Notes under the pieces: generated by a model | Told to the model about the DNA's origin: nothing | The model's input: the letters and a program-made list of their open reading frames with translations, nothing else | Databases searched by the model: none | Position numbers and translations under genes: made by a program | Shown: positions 30,625 through 42,200 of the stretch, piece by piece | Position numbering within the stretch: the stretch's first letter is position 1 | How the letters are laid out: each line of letters starts with the position of its first letter | Source: Corbicula japonica | Taxonomy: Eukaryota > Mollusca > Bivalvia > Venerida > Cyrenidae | DNA length: 64,000 nucleotides | NCBI GenBank assembly: GCA_038501625.1 | Contig: JAZAYU010001084.1 | Location: 1 to 64,000, forward strand | Direction of reading: 5' to 3'

Positions 30625-33003
30625 TTAATCATCACTTTCCCTTTTAATTGAAATGTTTCCAATGGTAGACTGCCTCAGACTGTAATTAATTTGCTTCCCA
30701 AGAAGTGCAGAAAGATTGGCGGTAACATGCTGACTTGTAAGTTCTGGTTTCTTGTCAAGAAAAGCACAGAGTGTGCAATATTCTGGGTAAAACATTGTGA
30801 GTGTTTGTAATTGTCCATCCAGACTGGTACTGGCCACAGTTAAGTTGGTTCTCAGGTATTTTCTGTCTACTGTAGCCGTCTGTCCACAAGTGGCACAAAT
30901 GTTGTTCGTCAGCTGTTTGTTGTTGCATTTCTGGTTGTTGCAAACTCTGTAAATGCAAATATTGTCAAACGCTTTCACTATTCCTGTGAAGCGCACAGAT
31001 TCTGTGAAGTCTGCATCTGCGCAGAGTTGTCGTTTGTCCTCTTCGGTTATTTCAGGGATGTCTTGACTGTCTGAAAGGAACTGAAATGAAATTATGAGAA
31101 GTTGAATTTTTGAAAATGTATCTCATCCCATTGCCTGCATGTTATTTCCATTTAGGGTTAAAAAGATGTTCTATTTTCACAACTGTGTAGTGTTTTCACA
31201 GCATGTTTTGATGCTAGTCTGCATCAATGTCACATTTTAGTGAAAACATAATGTACATTTTTTGAACTTTCTATTATAATAAAAACATAATGAAAAAATT
31301 GGATATTATGAGTCAGCAACTTACATGTAACAGGAAGGTATAAAATAGAAGATAGATAGATACACATGGGGTTGTAAACATGACCCAGTGGAATCTTCAG
31401 GGTAAGACAAATAACAATTGCTTGAGTAGTTACAAAACATGTCTAAAGACAGTTTGCAACACAAACTGGTGATCATGTACATCAAGTCAAAACAATATCA
31501 ATTAAGTGTGAAAGATTCATGTGACCAATTATGCAGTGTATCATTCCAGTGACTGTTTAATGAAATGAGTGTAATGACTCCTACAGTCTTGAAATATTGA
31601 GAAAGTGACAACTTTTAATCCACTTTTTTTCCTTTTTCCTCCCAAAAGATGAGCTTCAAGTACATTTACCTCAACAGTAGATGTGTTTGTAGTCCCTATC
31701 AAATGCATTTTGTTGAAGGTTGTTCCTCGAACATGTTTTATTTTGATAACGGAGTTTTCTTCATATTCTTCTTCAGCAGCTTTTTCCCAGAGTGCCACTT
31801 TTGCTGTCCCACTGTTGTCTTTAACCAACAGATGCTTCAGCTTTAAGGGTATCCCTGTGTGTCCACTGGTTCTGGTCTTGACAGGAGATGACTATTCAAA
31901 GAGTTAAAACAATAATCATATAGTATAACAGTATGAAAACAACTGTATTGAAATCACTCATTGTGTAGTTGAATATAAGATTGGAATTGGCAAAGATTTT
32001 CTGTTATAAGCCATTTTTCATAGGCCATTATAAGGACAGTGTGATCAAAAATGGCTTAACAATTCAAGAACTGATGCAAAATTTTGTCAGACAATGCTAT
32101 TGTCACAGCTTCAGTTTGTTATGAATTCAAAATCTCAAGTTAACATTATTAAATTTTAATACCGAAGAGATGACAATGCTGTTTCTCTGTAAAATATACA
32201 GTGTCAGATGAATTTACAATGTATATTAAAGGTGAGTACCAGATCTCATATCCATACGAATAGCGGTATTAAGGATTTGATTGAAAATTCTATCATTCCC
32301 ATGTCAAATGAGTATCAATAGCAGTTGAAATAACCAGAGTTTTTAATAATTGTCAAATTCACAATTTCATTTGTCTTCAGCATGAAAACTGCGATGTCTG
32401 TTTATATTGAAGCAGAAACAAAAGCCTGAATAAAACCTGTACCACGGTGCCAGGCCAAATTTCTTGGACTATCAACATCTGGACACATTACATGTTTGAT
32501 GATTACTGTTTGAATTTCTTGGCAATACCTGACTAAATTTTTGTATGAAAAAAAGAAGAAAATGTCTTATAAAATTTGATTAACTTCATCACAATGAATT
32601 TACCTGTATTACTCTGCACACCATATCCATTTTTGAAGGTGATTTTAGCACTTCTTCCACTGTACCAGTTTTGGCAGCTGCCGAGACACACAGTGCTGTG
32701 GGATTTAGATCAACAGGAACAGGAGCACAGTAGGGTGCCTTACTCTTGACAGTGAAGATGAAGGAGTCTGTCTTCTTAATAATGTCTTGTAGGAGCAGAC
32801 TTGGTTTTTGCATGAACTTTTCATGTTGGTTTTCCTGAAACACTTTTATGTTTGCAGAGCCAGTTTTGTCAGCAATGATGGCTTCAAAGTACTTTTTTTT
32901 GTTTGTTGATTCTTGGCAAGCTTCTCTGCAGTCTATTACTTTTACTTCTACACTTGCATTTGAATTATCTGGCAACTCAAGCGCTTGTTTCAAAGTCAAC
33001 ATC
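30625..33003 (-). CDS. RPA70-like single-stranded-DNA-binding protein (OB folds plus zinc ribbon)
   Basis: Three exons join in phase 0: 33003-32604, 31891-31670 and 31080-30625. ATG at 33002 gives 358 codons plus stop. Exon 1 (MLTLKQALEL to MVCRVIQ) and exon 2 (TSGHTGIPLKLKHLLVKD, then VALWEK, then GTTFNK) look like the OB folds DBD-A and DBD-B of replication protein A. Exon 3 has CNNQKC then CATC, the C-x4-C...C-x2-C zinc ribbon of RPA70 DBD-C. RPA binds single-stranded DNA in replication and repair. Compared with cellular RPA70 (about 600 residues) the N-terminal DBD-F and linker are absent. The ATG sits one base after the acceptor, so an upstream exon exists, perhaps the non-coding one ending at 34659. 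The PIF1-like exon lies just upstream on the same strand. It is either a shortened RPA1 paralogue or the RPA protein of a Helitron-type element. Confidence 0.75.
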
Positions 33004-33579
33004 CTGGAAAAAGCAAGCTAGTTAATAGGTACAGAAGTTAACAGATAAAATGTTATGCATCGTTTTTTAAAAACAAATGAAATGATCTCAACTTTAGATA
33101 TTTGAAAAAATATTCATGGTTCTTGCAAATAAGATATTTAGCATATGCAATACACATACAAATAATACAGTTTCTAATTAGAAGACAGCTTTGTGTAAAT
33201 CATTGAAGCTTTTGTTACATGCTATTCACATTATCATGTAAGAAATATTTTACTCAGTGGTATGACAGAGTGAATTATGGTGCTTGTTTGTAGTGCGTAC
33301 TGCAATGCAGGATTGGTTTAAGAATTTTGATTTTTATTGCCATTTAATGCAGAAATGTTGCACAGATTTTCCTTTTTTTGCGAACTTCACTTTTTTCCTG
33401 TAAATGGAAGCGTTAATTTTATATCCATACATACACAAAAAGGCGTAATGTTTTTAAGAAGAAAAAAAATCATCCAAATATTGTATTTTTGACTTGTGAA
33501 ATTTAAAAATGAGCAGATGCCCAATAGCAGTTGCAGACAAATGTGTACTACAAGTAAATTATTTACCATCACAAAGCTG

Positions 33580-34290
33580 TCAATGATCTAGATTATGATA
33601 TATTTGGACTATTACTTGTATAAGGTTGTGATTTGTGTTACTTTTTTTACACTGGTTTTGAAGTTTCTGATGAAATGCAAGCACTTTTGGATTAGCTGTA
33701 ACCTTAGTTGGTGCAAATGCATATATATGCAAGCCTTCAAGTGTTCGAACACGGCTAAGTGCTACATACGACATACCATGTTCAAAAATGTCTGAACCAA
33801 GGCTACAATAAACTGCATCTAATGACGCACCCTGCGATTTATGAATTGTAACAGCCCATGCAAGAATAACTGGAAACTGGCGGCGAATAATGCAACGACC
33901 TTTATAGTAAAATTCTTGATTTATTGGTTCAATTGGAATAGCATTATTACAGGCAGATTGCTGCAATGAAGAACCAATTCTGATATCATCAAACTGTATA
34001 TAAACTTTCAATGGTACATTTGTTTGTGGACAGATGTCAACATGGTGAACTTTTCCCAGAGCACCATTTACAAGGCCTTCATTGGTGTAAAGATTTCTTA
34101 ACAGCATAACTCTACAGCCAATAGTTAGACTCAATGTATTTGGCAGGCCTCCAGCATCTCTGTCATCCTGAGGAATATTGTTTGCATCAAATGGCTCATA
34201 AGGACATACATCATTATTTGAATAATAATGCATAGCCTCTGCAATGATAAGGTCACTACCTAATGCTTTCAACATAGCTTCACACCCACA
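33580..34290 (-). CDS. PIF1-like/Helitron-type DNA helicase, C-terminal part only
   Basis: Open frame from an acceptor AG at 34292-34291 to a stop at 33580; the first ATG is at 34275 (231 residues). It carries the C-terminal superfamily 1B motifs: LTIGCRVMLLRNLYTNEGL followed by VNGALGKV, then LAWAVTIHKSQGASLDAV, then SYVALSRVRTLEGLHIYAF. These are shared by PIF1 helicases and the helicase domain of Helitron transposases. The Walker A and Walker B half is missing, so this piece alone should not hydrolyse ATP. Upstream is stop-bounded and no N-terminal helicase exon was found to 34740. It may be a truncated transposon gene, the last exon of a longer gene whose other exons were lost, or part of one transcription unit with the RPA-like exons. 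Confidence 0.75.
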   Translation of the reverse strand, partial: CGCEAMLKALGSDLIIAEAMHYYSNNDVCPYEPFDANNIPQDDRDAGGLPNTLSLTIGCRVMLLRNLYTNEGLVNGALGKVHHVDICPQTNVPLKVYIQFDDIRIGSSLQQSACNNAIPIEPINQEFYYKGRCIIRRQFPVILAWAVTIHKSQGASLDAVYCSLGSDIFEHGMSYVALSRVRTLEGLHIYAFAPTKVTANPKVLAFHQKLQNQCKKSNTNHNLIQVIVQIYHNLDH

Positions 34291-34658
34291 CTAAATCATA
34301 AATGAAAAGCAAGCTTGGATTAATAGAGTAAATACTGTAGTCTCAATATCTCGACATTCTTTAACTGGCATTTTTACATATGTCTGTCTTTTACGCGAAT
34401 ACCGCCTATCAAAGGTTATCTCCATATTCGCCTGTTAGAGTGCAATTATTTGGACTAAGATTCACACCATTAAATCGCGAATTCTTTAGTGTAGTACGAG
34501 AGTTCCAGGAACGAATCTTGTTTGGTTGCATCAGACGCATAAACAGAAAACGCGACTACAATACGTTTATATAATTGGGCTCTTATTTTATTGCAGCAAC
34601 AATATTAAATAACCAACATGACTAACAGGAATAAGCAAGTAAAAATAATTTGTCTTAC

Positions 34659-34740
34659 CAGATAAACTTCGTCTTCCACACAACTTCCAGTTTCAGCGGG
34701 AAAATGGCGTGTCTCGGTGTAACGAAAGACACGAACCGTT
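34659..34740 (-). promoter_or_regulatory. Possible promoter and non-coding first exon for the helicase/RPA locus
   Basis: On the minus strand a good donor, tttatctg|gtaagac, ends at 34659. Just upstream lies cgccattttcccgctg (around 34694-34709), which matches an E2F site (TTTTCCCGC) overlapping a YY1-like CGCCATTTT. No ATG occurs in the putative exon. It could splice to 34290 or to 33003. An E2F site would suit a replication-type gene, but it is only a short motif match. Confidence 0.35.
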
Positions 34741-34959
34741 TAATTTTTTATAAAGGGAAAAGATTTTTTAAGACGTCCAAAAGCTTGTATATTTTTATAG
34801 TCAACGAAAAAAATAAGTGTTGAAATAGTGATAAATAGTAGAATAACAAATCTTGATTCTTAAACTGCCGATTTGACTCTCCTTTTCACCAAAGACTTAT
34901 GTCTTGTTATTCTTCCCTCCCCAGACGTGTAGAATGGACTCGTCACATCTATTTATAAT

Positions 34960-35120
34960 ATGCAGATTGCAAAGGTCATCTAGACGAAAATATTTACAAT
35001 GTTCGTGGTATTAGTTTTCGTTTCTCTGGATCCGGGTTTTACAACTGTGCATGCGCATTAAGATTTTTGTAGACTGGTTCCAAACGATTCAGCATGATAT
35101 ATTGAATTTCAATTTCTATT
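34960..35120 (+). repeat. Right copy of the direct repeat bounding the helicase/RPA island
   Basis: Same-orientation partner of 26139-26280 (ttgcaaaggtcatctagacg, gtgcatgcgcattaag, gtagactggttcc). It ends about 120 bp before the first surviving SLC5 paralogue exon. Confidence 0.6.
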
Positions 35121-35239
35121 TCGATACGCAAAAATGGATTCCACCTGCCACTAACCTCAACACTGTGGAGAGGTCTGATGACCTCTCCAATGAGACGATA
35201 GTGTAAGAGAGTGGCATGTTAATAGTGTTGTCTTTACAG

Positions 35240-36137
35240 CGTCAGTGATAAAGCAAGAAGAGATAGATCCTAAGTACCTTATTCCGTTCTTTGATCGCCT
35301 GTTCTGTTATCTGCCTAATAAATGGAGGAGACCTTGCCGATGTGGCTACGAATTTGAAGACCCAGAGGTAAGCCCCATTTAGATATTACAGACTCAACGT
35401 TAGAACCTTAACTCATAGATTCAGAAAAAGAAGGCCCAGGCCCAGGCCCAAGCCTAAGCTCATGGGTATAGAAATTTAATTACCAGAGGAGGGCCTAAAA
35501 ATTAAGATTTAGTTATCGATGGTCCAGGTAGGACTTTTATCACATATATGCAGATATTGAAAAACAAGAGGAAGAATCGTAAGATCTTTTATTCAGACTC
35601 TGTGGTCCTCAATAATATAGATATTTAAGAAAAATAGGTAGAAATTTATGATAAAAGATTCATAGAATCCAGTCGTGTCCTGAGATTAGTGATTTAAAAT
35701 TTAAATACCAAGAGGTAGGGCATTTAACTCGGAGACTGAAAATCCTGAGGAAGGAATGTTAACTTGTTGATTCCGTTCCTGAAAACCTAGAAGGTATATG
35801 CGTTTTACACAACTTAATTAAACATAGAGATGGGCTACCTACTCCAACGCGTAAATTAAGGAAGTAATAGCACTTTCATTTTCCGTTTCAGAAAATTCGC
35901 CACAACGAAAAGGATGTGGAAATTATTGTAGCGAACGGAGAAAAGCAACCACCCGACGCTGTAGTGAATGGCGACAATGTATCAAGGAATGGTCAAAAAC
36001 CTTCATTCGGTAGCTTTAATATGTTAGGACCTGTTTCGGGCTTGAAATACACGCCATCAGGCCAGCCAAATTTCGTTTATGATAACCCAATATTCCAAAA
36101 CGGCACAGAGAAGGCGAATTTAAACAGTTCGGAATAG
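35240..36137 (+). CDS. SLC5-like sodium-coupled transporter paralogue, last two exons only
   Basis: Exon 35240-35367 (128 nt) encodes [20 protein letters not shown] and ends CRCGYEFEDPE. It matches in length, phase and sequence the penultimate exon (40022-40149) of the complete transporter on the other strand. Exon 35892-36137 encodes a different 81-residue hydrophilic tail ending NFVYDNPIFQNG then TEKANLNSSE, followed by a stop and an AATAAA at about 36140. Splice sites are intact (acceptors ctttacag and gtttcag, donor gag|gtaagc). No exon for any membrane segment was found upstream on the plus strand within the window; the region directly upstream is the helicase/RPA island. Either the remaining exons lie beyond a large intron or this is a partial duplicate. 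These exons encode only the cytosolic C-terminus, so no transport function can come from them alone. Confidence 0.72.
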
Positions 36138-37011
36138 TTAAATAAAAGTGGGCCTGAGTAATTGAATTTAATTTAGTGGTCTGTGATTTATAAGTTTTAC
36201 TGTCTCAATGTGTATTGTTCTTAATAATAATTTTATAGACAATAGATTGTTTTTCGATAAGGTTTACATTTTTGTCATGTTAGCCAGCGCTTTATTAAGA
36301 CTATAATGATGCAAATCTAGACTAAAGGTATGCATAATTGGGTGAAACGGTGGGACGTTAAACATCAGAGGTAGAAAGTATGCTAAAAGTTAACATTTTG
36401 TACTATATTTAATCAAGATACATTCAATTAAATTAAGATTAAAGCAAATCACACTGTGACCATAAATACGTTCTATCCGTATCATATTTGCTTTCTTTGT
36501 CATTTGCTTTCTTAATGAGGTCCATCTGATAAATAAGAAAGTTTCAGGTATTAATAAAGAATATGACACAATGTAAACCGTTAAGTGTCAAATCAGAAAC
36601 GTTTAAACCATCATTACTTAGTGTGTTGGATATTTTGAGTTTTACATAATTGAATAAAACTAAACAGGATCTGACCAATAGTATATCGTATTACATGTAT
36701 GGTATACCATATATAATATAACGAGTATGCAATGATTTGAATGAAACACTGTTCTTGTAAGTCCTCCTCGTGGAGTTAAAATAACATTGAATAAATAGAA
36801 GTCTCATCGTTTCTTTGCATCTGGTACAATTACTTGTTGGTAAAAATATATAGCATTGTTTAGTAAATTGATAGCATATGTTGTCAGTTGAGATTCTTGA
36901 GTTATTTATTACGGATTTGTGCATGCCGTAGATTATATGAATGATAGCGTGCATGAAATAACGTGGTCTATATTTGTATTTATCTTTGTTTCGGATTGTG
37001 TGTCCGCCCAA

Positions 37012-37130
37012 ATGTACATGTCATGCATGTATAGCGATGTTTGTGTGATGTACATGTATACCGATGTTTGTGTGATGTACATGTATAGCGATGTTTTTGT
37101 TATGTACATGTATGGCGATGTTTGTGTGAT
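37012..37130 (+). repeat. 27-bp minisatellite, about four units
   Basis: Unit atgtacatgtatagcgatgt ttgtgtg recurs with minor changes. It produces a Met-Tyr-Met-Tyr-Ser-Asp-Val repeat in one frame, but nothing suggests it is translated. Confidence 0.85.
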
Positions 37131-37339
37131 CGAAGTATATTTTATTTATTTATTTTTCATGTTTTGTTTAATAAACAGATTATTTTATTGTCAGTTACAA
37201 TAATTATTACTCAAAGAAAAACAAAGCAAAACAATCAAACATTTAAATATTAGTGTCTTAACTTTTTTGCAATAAATGAAATGCGGGATTGTAAGATCGA
37301 TTCACATTAAAACGAAATATGAGTATTATAATTAAGAAA

Positions 37340-38512
37340 TAATCAATAGCTTCCGGTGAATTATCGCAGGATAATTCACGGGGCGGAGTTAAGATGCGTA
37401 AGGATATATAACGAGGGGCGTAGCCCCGAGTGATATATATCTACGCAGCTGAACGATGATTTTTGTTAACTGATATTCGATCAAATTAACGTGATCGATG
37501 GAAATGATGTAAGTTGTTGTTAAAAGTATCTTATCAAGGTCCTATTTTATGTACAGAAAGAGCCATTCAGATCAATGTTTACATTGTATAGTGTTATATA
37601 AATATATATATAGAGGATAAAACATGAATGATCATTTTATACTGAAATTATTAAACGAGTCGTCTAAATCGATATAAAACGAGACTTTTGCCGAGTTTTA
37701 TATCGATTTAGATGACGAGTTTAATAATTTCAGTATAAAATGAACACGAATGATGTATTCTATTTATCACATGCCCTGAAAAAAACAAGCAAAATCCATG
37801 AATTGTCCCTTTCTATCGCCTAGTACAGCGCAATTTAAACGTGTGTAATTCGGTCGTATCGGGTGAGACATAAGCTAGTCCCCAAAGAATTGATCCTACC
37901 GTTTTCCTATTTGCCAAAATAAATGAAAATAAATAAATAAAATTAACTGCGCTAGAGTCTAGATAAAAGAATCTACCAGTTATAGGCTTCTGAAGTTGTG
38001 TTTAATTAAATAAATCGATCTACTGTATGACTTCATTTGTGTAAACTTTCAAAGCGGCATATGACAACATTGAATTTGCTGGATATAAACTTATGATTTG
38101 GATTGAAAATGTGTTTCTAGTGTTTTTATTTTGTTTCGTGGATGTTGTAAGATCACACCGACGATGTTCGGAAAACGATACCAGCGTCTGGGTCATTTTG
38201 TTTTCGATTAAAACGAAATGAAAATGGCTTTTTGCGTTTGTTGAATTTCATCATAGAATTTCTGCGTATTGCTATCTTACGGAGTAATCAAGATGTCAGA
38301 AAGTTATATTTCCCGTGGATATTATTAATTAAAGGGATGCTTAAGTTCCTTATAGAAGCTGTGTGCTTGCCTGAAGTGGTAAGATGGCAAAAGTAAGTCA
38401 TTTTCATAACTTTGTTTTCATCGCTGATGAATAGTGATTCGGCTACGATATATAACTAGTTATATATCGAAAATATATAACGGGTGTTATTACACTCCCA
38501 CACGGGAAGGTA
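37340..38512. mobile_element. Palindrome-rich block, probable non-autonomous element
   Basis: Contains gtgaattatcgcaggataat-tcac (37350-37374), a hairpin with ggggcgtagcccc flanked by atatataac and gtgatatatat (about 37404-37440), a 110-bp hairpin at 37634-37743 and gatatataactagttatata-tc near 38449. The spacing of symmetric blocks suggests a foldback or Helitron-like element, but its outer ends are not clear. Confidence 0.4.
37634..37743. repeat. Near-perfect hairpin, about 48-bp stem
   Basis: Left arm from cattttatactgaaattatt to cgatataaaac faces right arm from gttttatatcgatttagatg to cagtataaaatg. The loop is about 14 nt (gagacttttgccga). Confidence 0.85.
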
Positions 38513-38740
38513 TGTGATCAAGAGAGTTAACTTCAATAACGTGGTAAAGCACTTGCATGGTAGACATTATATCCTTTATTTGCAAGTAGAACTGTTTACT
38601 ATGATGTGATACTTCACAATTATTCTTCCGGATGGAATTCGACAACCGTCAATATTGCTTTACTTAAATTAAACGTAGTTCATCTAAATGTTAAATGCTT
38701 TATTTATATGTATGTCGCAGGGTGAGAAAGAATGTGCAGC

Positions 38741-38813
38741 CAGACCGGGACTCGAACCCGGGACCCCTCGCTTACAGGGCGGCAGCTCTCCCGACTGAGC
38801 TATTCGTCCGCTT
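38741..38813 (-). repeat. tRNA-derived unit (SINE head or tRNA pseudogene)
   Basis: The minus strand reads taGCTCagtcgggaGAGC (a paired D arm) and CCGGGttcgagtCCCGG (a perfect T arm) at near-normal tRNA spacing in a 73-nt unit, with A- and B-box motifs. The anticodon stem has mismatches and the acceptor strands do not pair. A Tyr-like (GTA) or Thr-like (TGT) loop depends on alignment, so amino-acid identity is not assigned. Loss of the acceptor stem argues for a SINE promoter or pseudogene. Confidence 0.6.
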
Positions 38814-39239
38814 ACACATCTTCTCCCCAGATAGTGACTAGATTCGTACCGTGACATTTACATACCATAAATTGAACACTAAGCTTCGTATGAAAGAAGA
38901 CATGTAAACTTCCTGTCACGTTAAAGTTTAAATGGAAATGTATATAAATTAAGTAAACATGATAAAAAGACTTAATACAGTTCATTTGTGAGTTCTGATC
39001 AGCAACAAACAAGCATATAAATACGTGTAACATATCGAACTATAAAGACGTAGTTCACTATATTAAATAAACGGGTCACAAAATAAAATCGAATCATGTA
39101 TTTTAGAAACCTAAATCATATTATAATAAGAGTTTTATAAATATTTTTATCCTTAACTATTATACATAGACACCTAAGCTGTGTCCAAATTTCAAACACC
39201 CTGTTTAAGTTGACATTCAGTAGAAAATTTTAGAATAAG

Positions 39240-42200
39240 CTACATTTCATTGGTAAACAAATAATTCAATGGTTTCCTGTCTTGTGCATGATCTTGTTTG
39301 ACGTTAATAAAATTAATGTAGGAATCTTTATTAAGTCTGGCATCTGTTTTATATTGCAACGACAGAATCGTTCCTACTGTTGTTTCGGTTGTTATCTCAA
39401 TCTCTCGAAGTTCTTGTTCGTCCACAAGATCCTGTAACAGAAAAAAAGGAACCAGGTAAATGGTCATATAACATAATTATAACCTAAAAGCATGCTCTCT
39501 CGTGTTTTGGTTTTATGTTTTAGAGCATTAATACGTCACAAGTAAATTCGCGGCCATAAAAAGTCTCTCAATACATTCAGAAGCATTTCTGTAATATTGA
39601 TCAAATCATATTTATTCGTCATTTCAGATCGTGGTCGTGCCCTTTATCCGTTTATGATAAAGATTTTCCTGCCAGTGGCCGGTTGTTCTGTGGTTATACA
39701 ATGTACTAACCGGGATGAAATTTAGGAAGGCAATACGATCAGGTGTAGGCAATATTTCAGATCATTTTGATTACATTAAAAACTTGTTATTTTAGTTTAA
39801 ACATACATTAAATAAAAGGTTTGAGAATTTACTTTATTTGTAAGAAAATATTTAATCAATATTTAACTCTGGTTAGTTTATCCCGCGGATAAAGTTTTAA
39901 TCTGCCGTCCCATGGACTCTTTCAGCATTTCTGTATCGGTACAACACTATTTACGTGGAGCACTAATAGGGAGCACTTCCGCATGAGAACAATTTAAATT
40001 TTAAACCCATTTATAAAGTACCTGCGGGTCTTTAAATTTATACCCGCATCTACATTTGTCTCGCCATGATTCAGGTAAGCAGCAGAACAGTCGGTCAAAG
40101 AACGGTATCAGGTACTTAGGATCGATCTCTCTTTTATCATAAAACGGTGCTGCAAAACAAATCATCGCATTGTGATGAAAAATTCGAAATATCATTATGC
40201 ATAATGCTTGGCACAGTAATGGTATTTAGAAAAATGATATTTTTTTCAATTTTATCTGACACATTATATCTATGTTTAAAAGCAATAATTTAAAACACAG
40301 TGTTTTACATTTTGTAACTAGATCTATACAAATTTATCAACAAATAAATCGCTACCGTAGCGCAGACATTTATTAAAGTATCAGTGTCTGACGTAATTCA
40401 TAATAAAACTTACAACAACACTAGAATATTGGAAACATTTCTGAAGATACAATGCTATATTGATAAATTCCAATATTTACCTGTAAAGAGACTGACGACT
40501 AGCCCAATTATTACTGTGGCCGCTGCACCAATGGAGCAAAACCAGAGATATGACACAGTATATATATGTTGAATTCCTGATCTGAATAAATAGAGATAAA
40601 ACATTTAGTTGACCGTCACAAATAAAATGAAAATCATTGCTAAATCGCTTTGACATGAGAATTATTGTCCGCTGATTATGGTGTCTTGAAAATTTATTTG
40701 CTTGCAAAAACTTGTAAAGATAGATGTCAACAGTAAACTAGAATGGACAGTTTATTTCGAGTTTTCAACCTCATTACGATTCAGTAAGAAGGATAAACAC
40801 AAATCTAAAATCTAAAAAAAGCAGTCAGTCAACTTACTCAAATAATATAGACAGTGTCATATCTTCAGCGTCGACTTAACCTTAATATAACTAGGTTGAG
40901 TACTAAGTGAGTACTAAGTGCATTTGTGGTGGCTTATCTTAAAACATAAAATTACATAATAAAGATGCCACAAATAATAAGATTATACAACATTCGTACA
41001 ATTGTGGTGTTGTTGTAATATTTGTTGAAATTGTCGCTATGGTCGTTACAGTTATATTTAAAACTTCAGCACATGAGTCCGTTGGAAAGTCTAATGTGTA
41101 TCTTTTTCTCGGTAAATTGTATGCACCAACGCTGATCCACATTGCGAACACTAGCCCGAGAAGACCACCTGTTACACAGCCCTACAACGAAAATCACTGC
41201 CGTAAACATTACGTTAGTGTTTCTGAAAAGGAAATATTTGTTCTCCAATTAATACAAGTAAAACTGGTTTAACTTAATCGATCATTTAAAGTCTTTTTCC
41301 TAGAATGTCTATAGAATTTAACAAAATTGACAACCTTAAGCAATACGATAGTGTAACTGAATTAAAAACAATATTTTAGTCAAATAAATACAAGTAAATA
41401 ATAGTAAATATTTAAATACTTCTTGACAACTTATCATTTCCCATAGAAAAAAGTTCAATAACAAATAAACACACATTGAATAATTGAATCCAGTGCAACG
41501 CAGTTCTTTTTTAAAACTGCCACTTGACAGTTAGAAAGCCGAGCGTATACATGTATTGTTAATAAATGCAATTAGTCAGCAGTTAACACCTTGGTTGAGT
41601 ATAGGGCAACCCAGTAATTCTTAGGTACGTTTCGTGCCAAATCTGAGATAGTTGATTATACACACCGCTGAATTAGCTCTCGGGAAGAATCCGCCAAGGA
41701 GAAATATTCCTAAAAGTGGCCCAGAAGCTGCTCCAGTAAAACTTACAGACGCCTGATAATATAAATTAAACACAAATATTAGCAAATGCTAAATTCAGAA
41801 ATCACAGCCACCACCACACAACCAGTAGAGACCACAAGTGTATAATACGACTTAATCTGTAACAAATGTTTTACGCATATATTGTGTAAAGTGTAGCAAC
41901 ACTATAGTACCGTTATCTGAATTCCTATTATTGATTGATAGTATAACAGTGAGATACTGTGTTTCAAGCTCAGCTTTTTTTTGCATAGTAATCATTAAAT
42001 TTAATAGAATCAGTTAACATGGTTAATAAAGTTAAAAACCGTTGGGCACGGTGAATATATATTTGAGTAAATATTGTGTAACACCCAACCCGGGGCTAGG
42101 CGGCATGTACAGCAATATGCATTCCCATTTCTGCTCATGAACAGACACAATAAAACCGAGCCTGCAATATTTCGATAGTTGTCGTGTTCAAACGTCTTTT

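Larger units (their letters stand above)
36138..39239. other. Intergenic region between convergent SLC5 genes
   Basis: Non-coding. It holds a 27-bp minisatellite, several perfect or near-perfect hairpins and a tRNA-derived unit, listed separately. The remainder is AT-rich with no recognisable exon. Confidence 0.5.

Noticed and set aside
36919..37203. Plus-strand frame with Met-Tyr-Ser-Asp-Val repeats
   Set aside because: Product of a 27-bp minisatellite; no homology.
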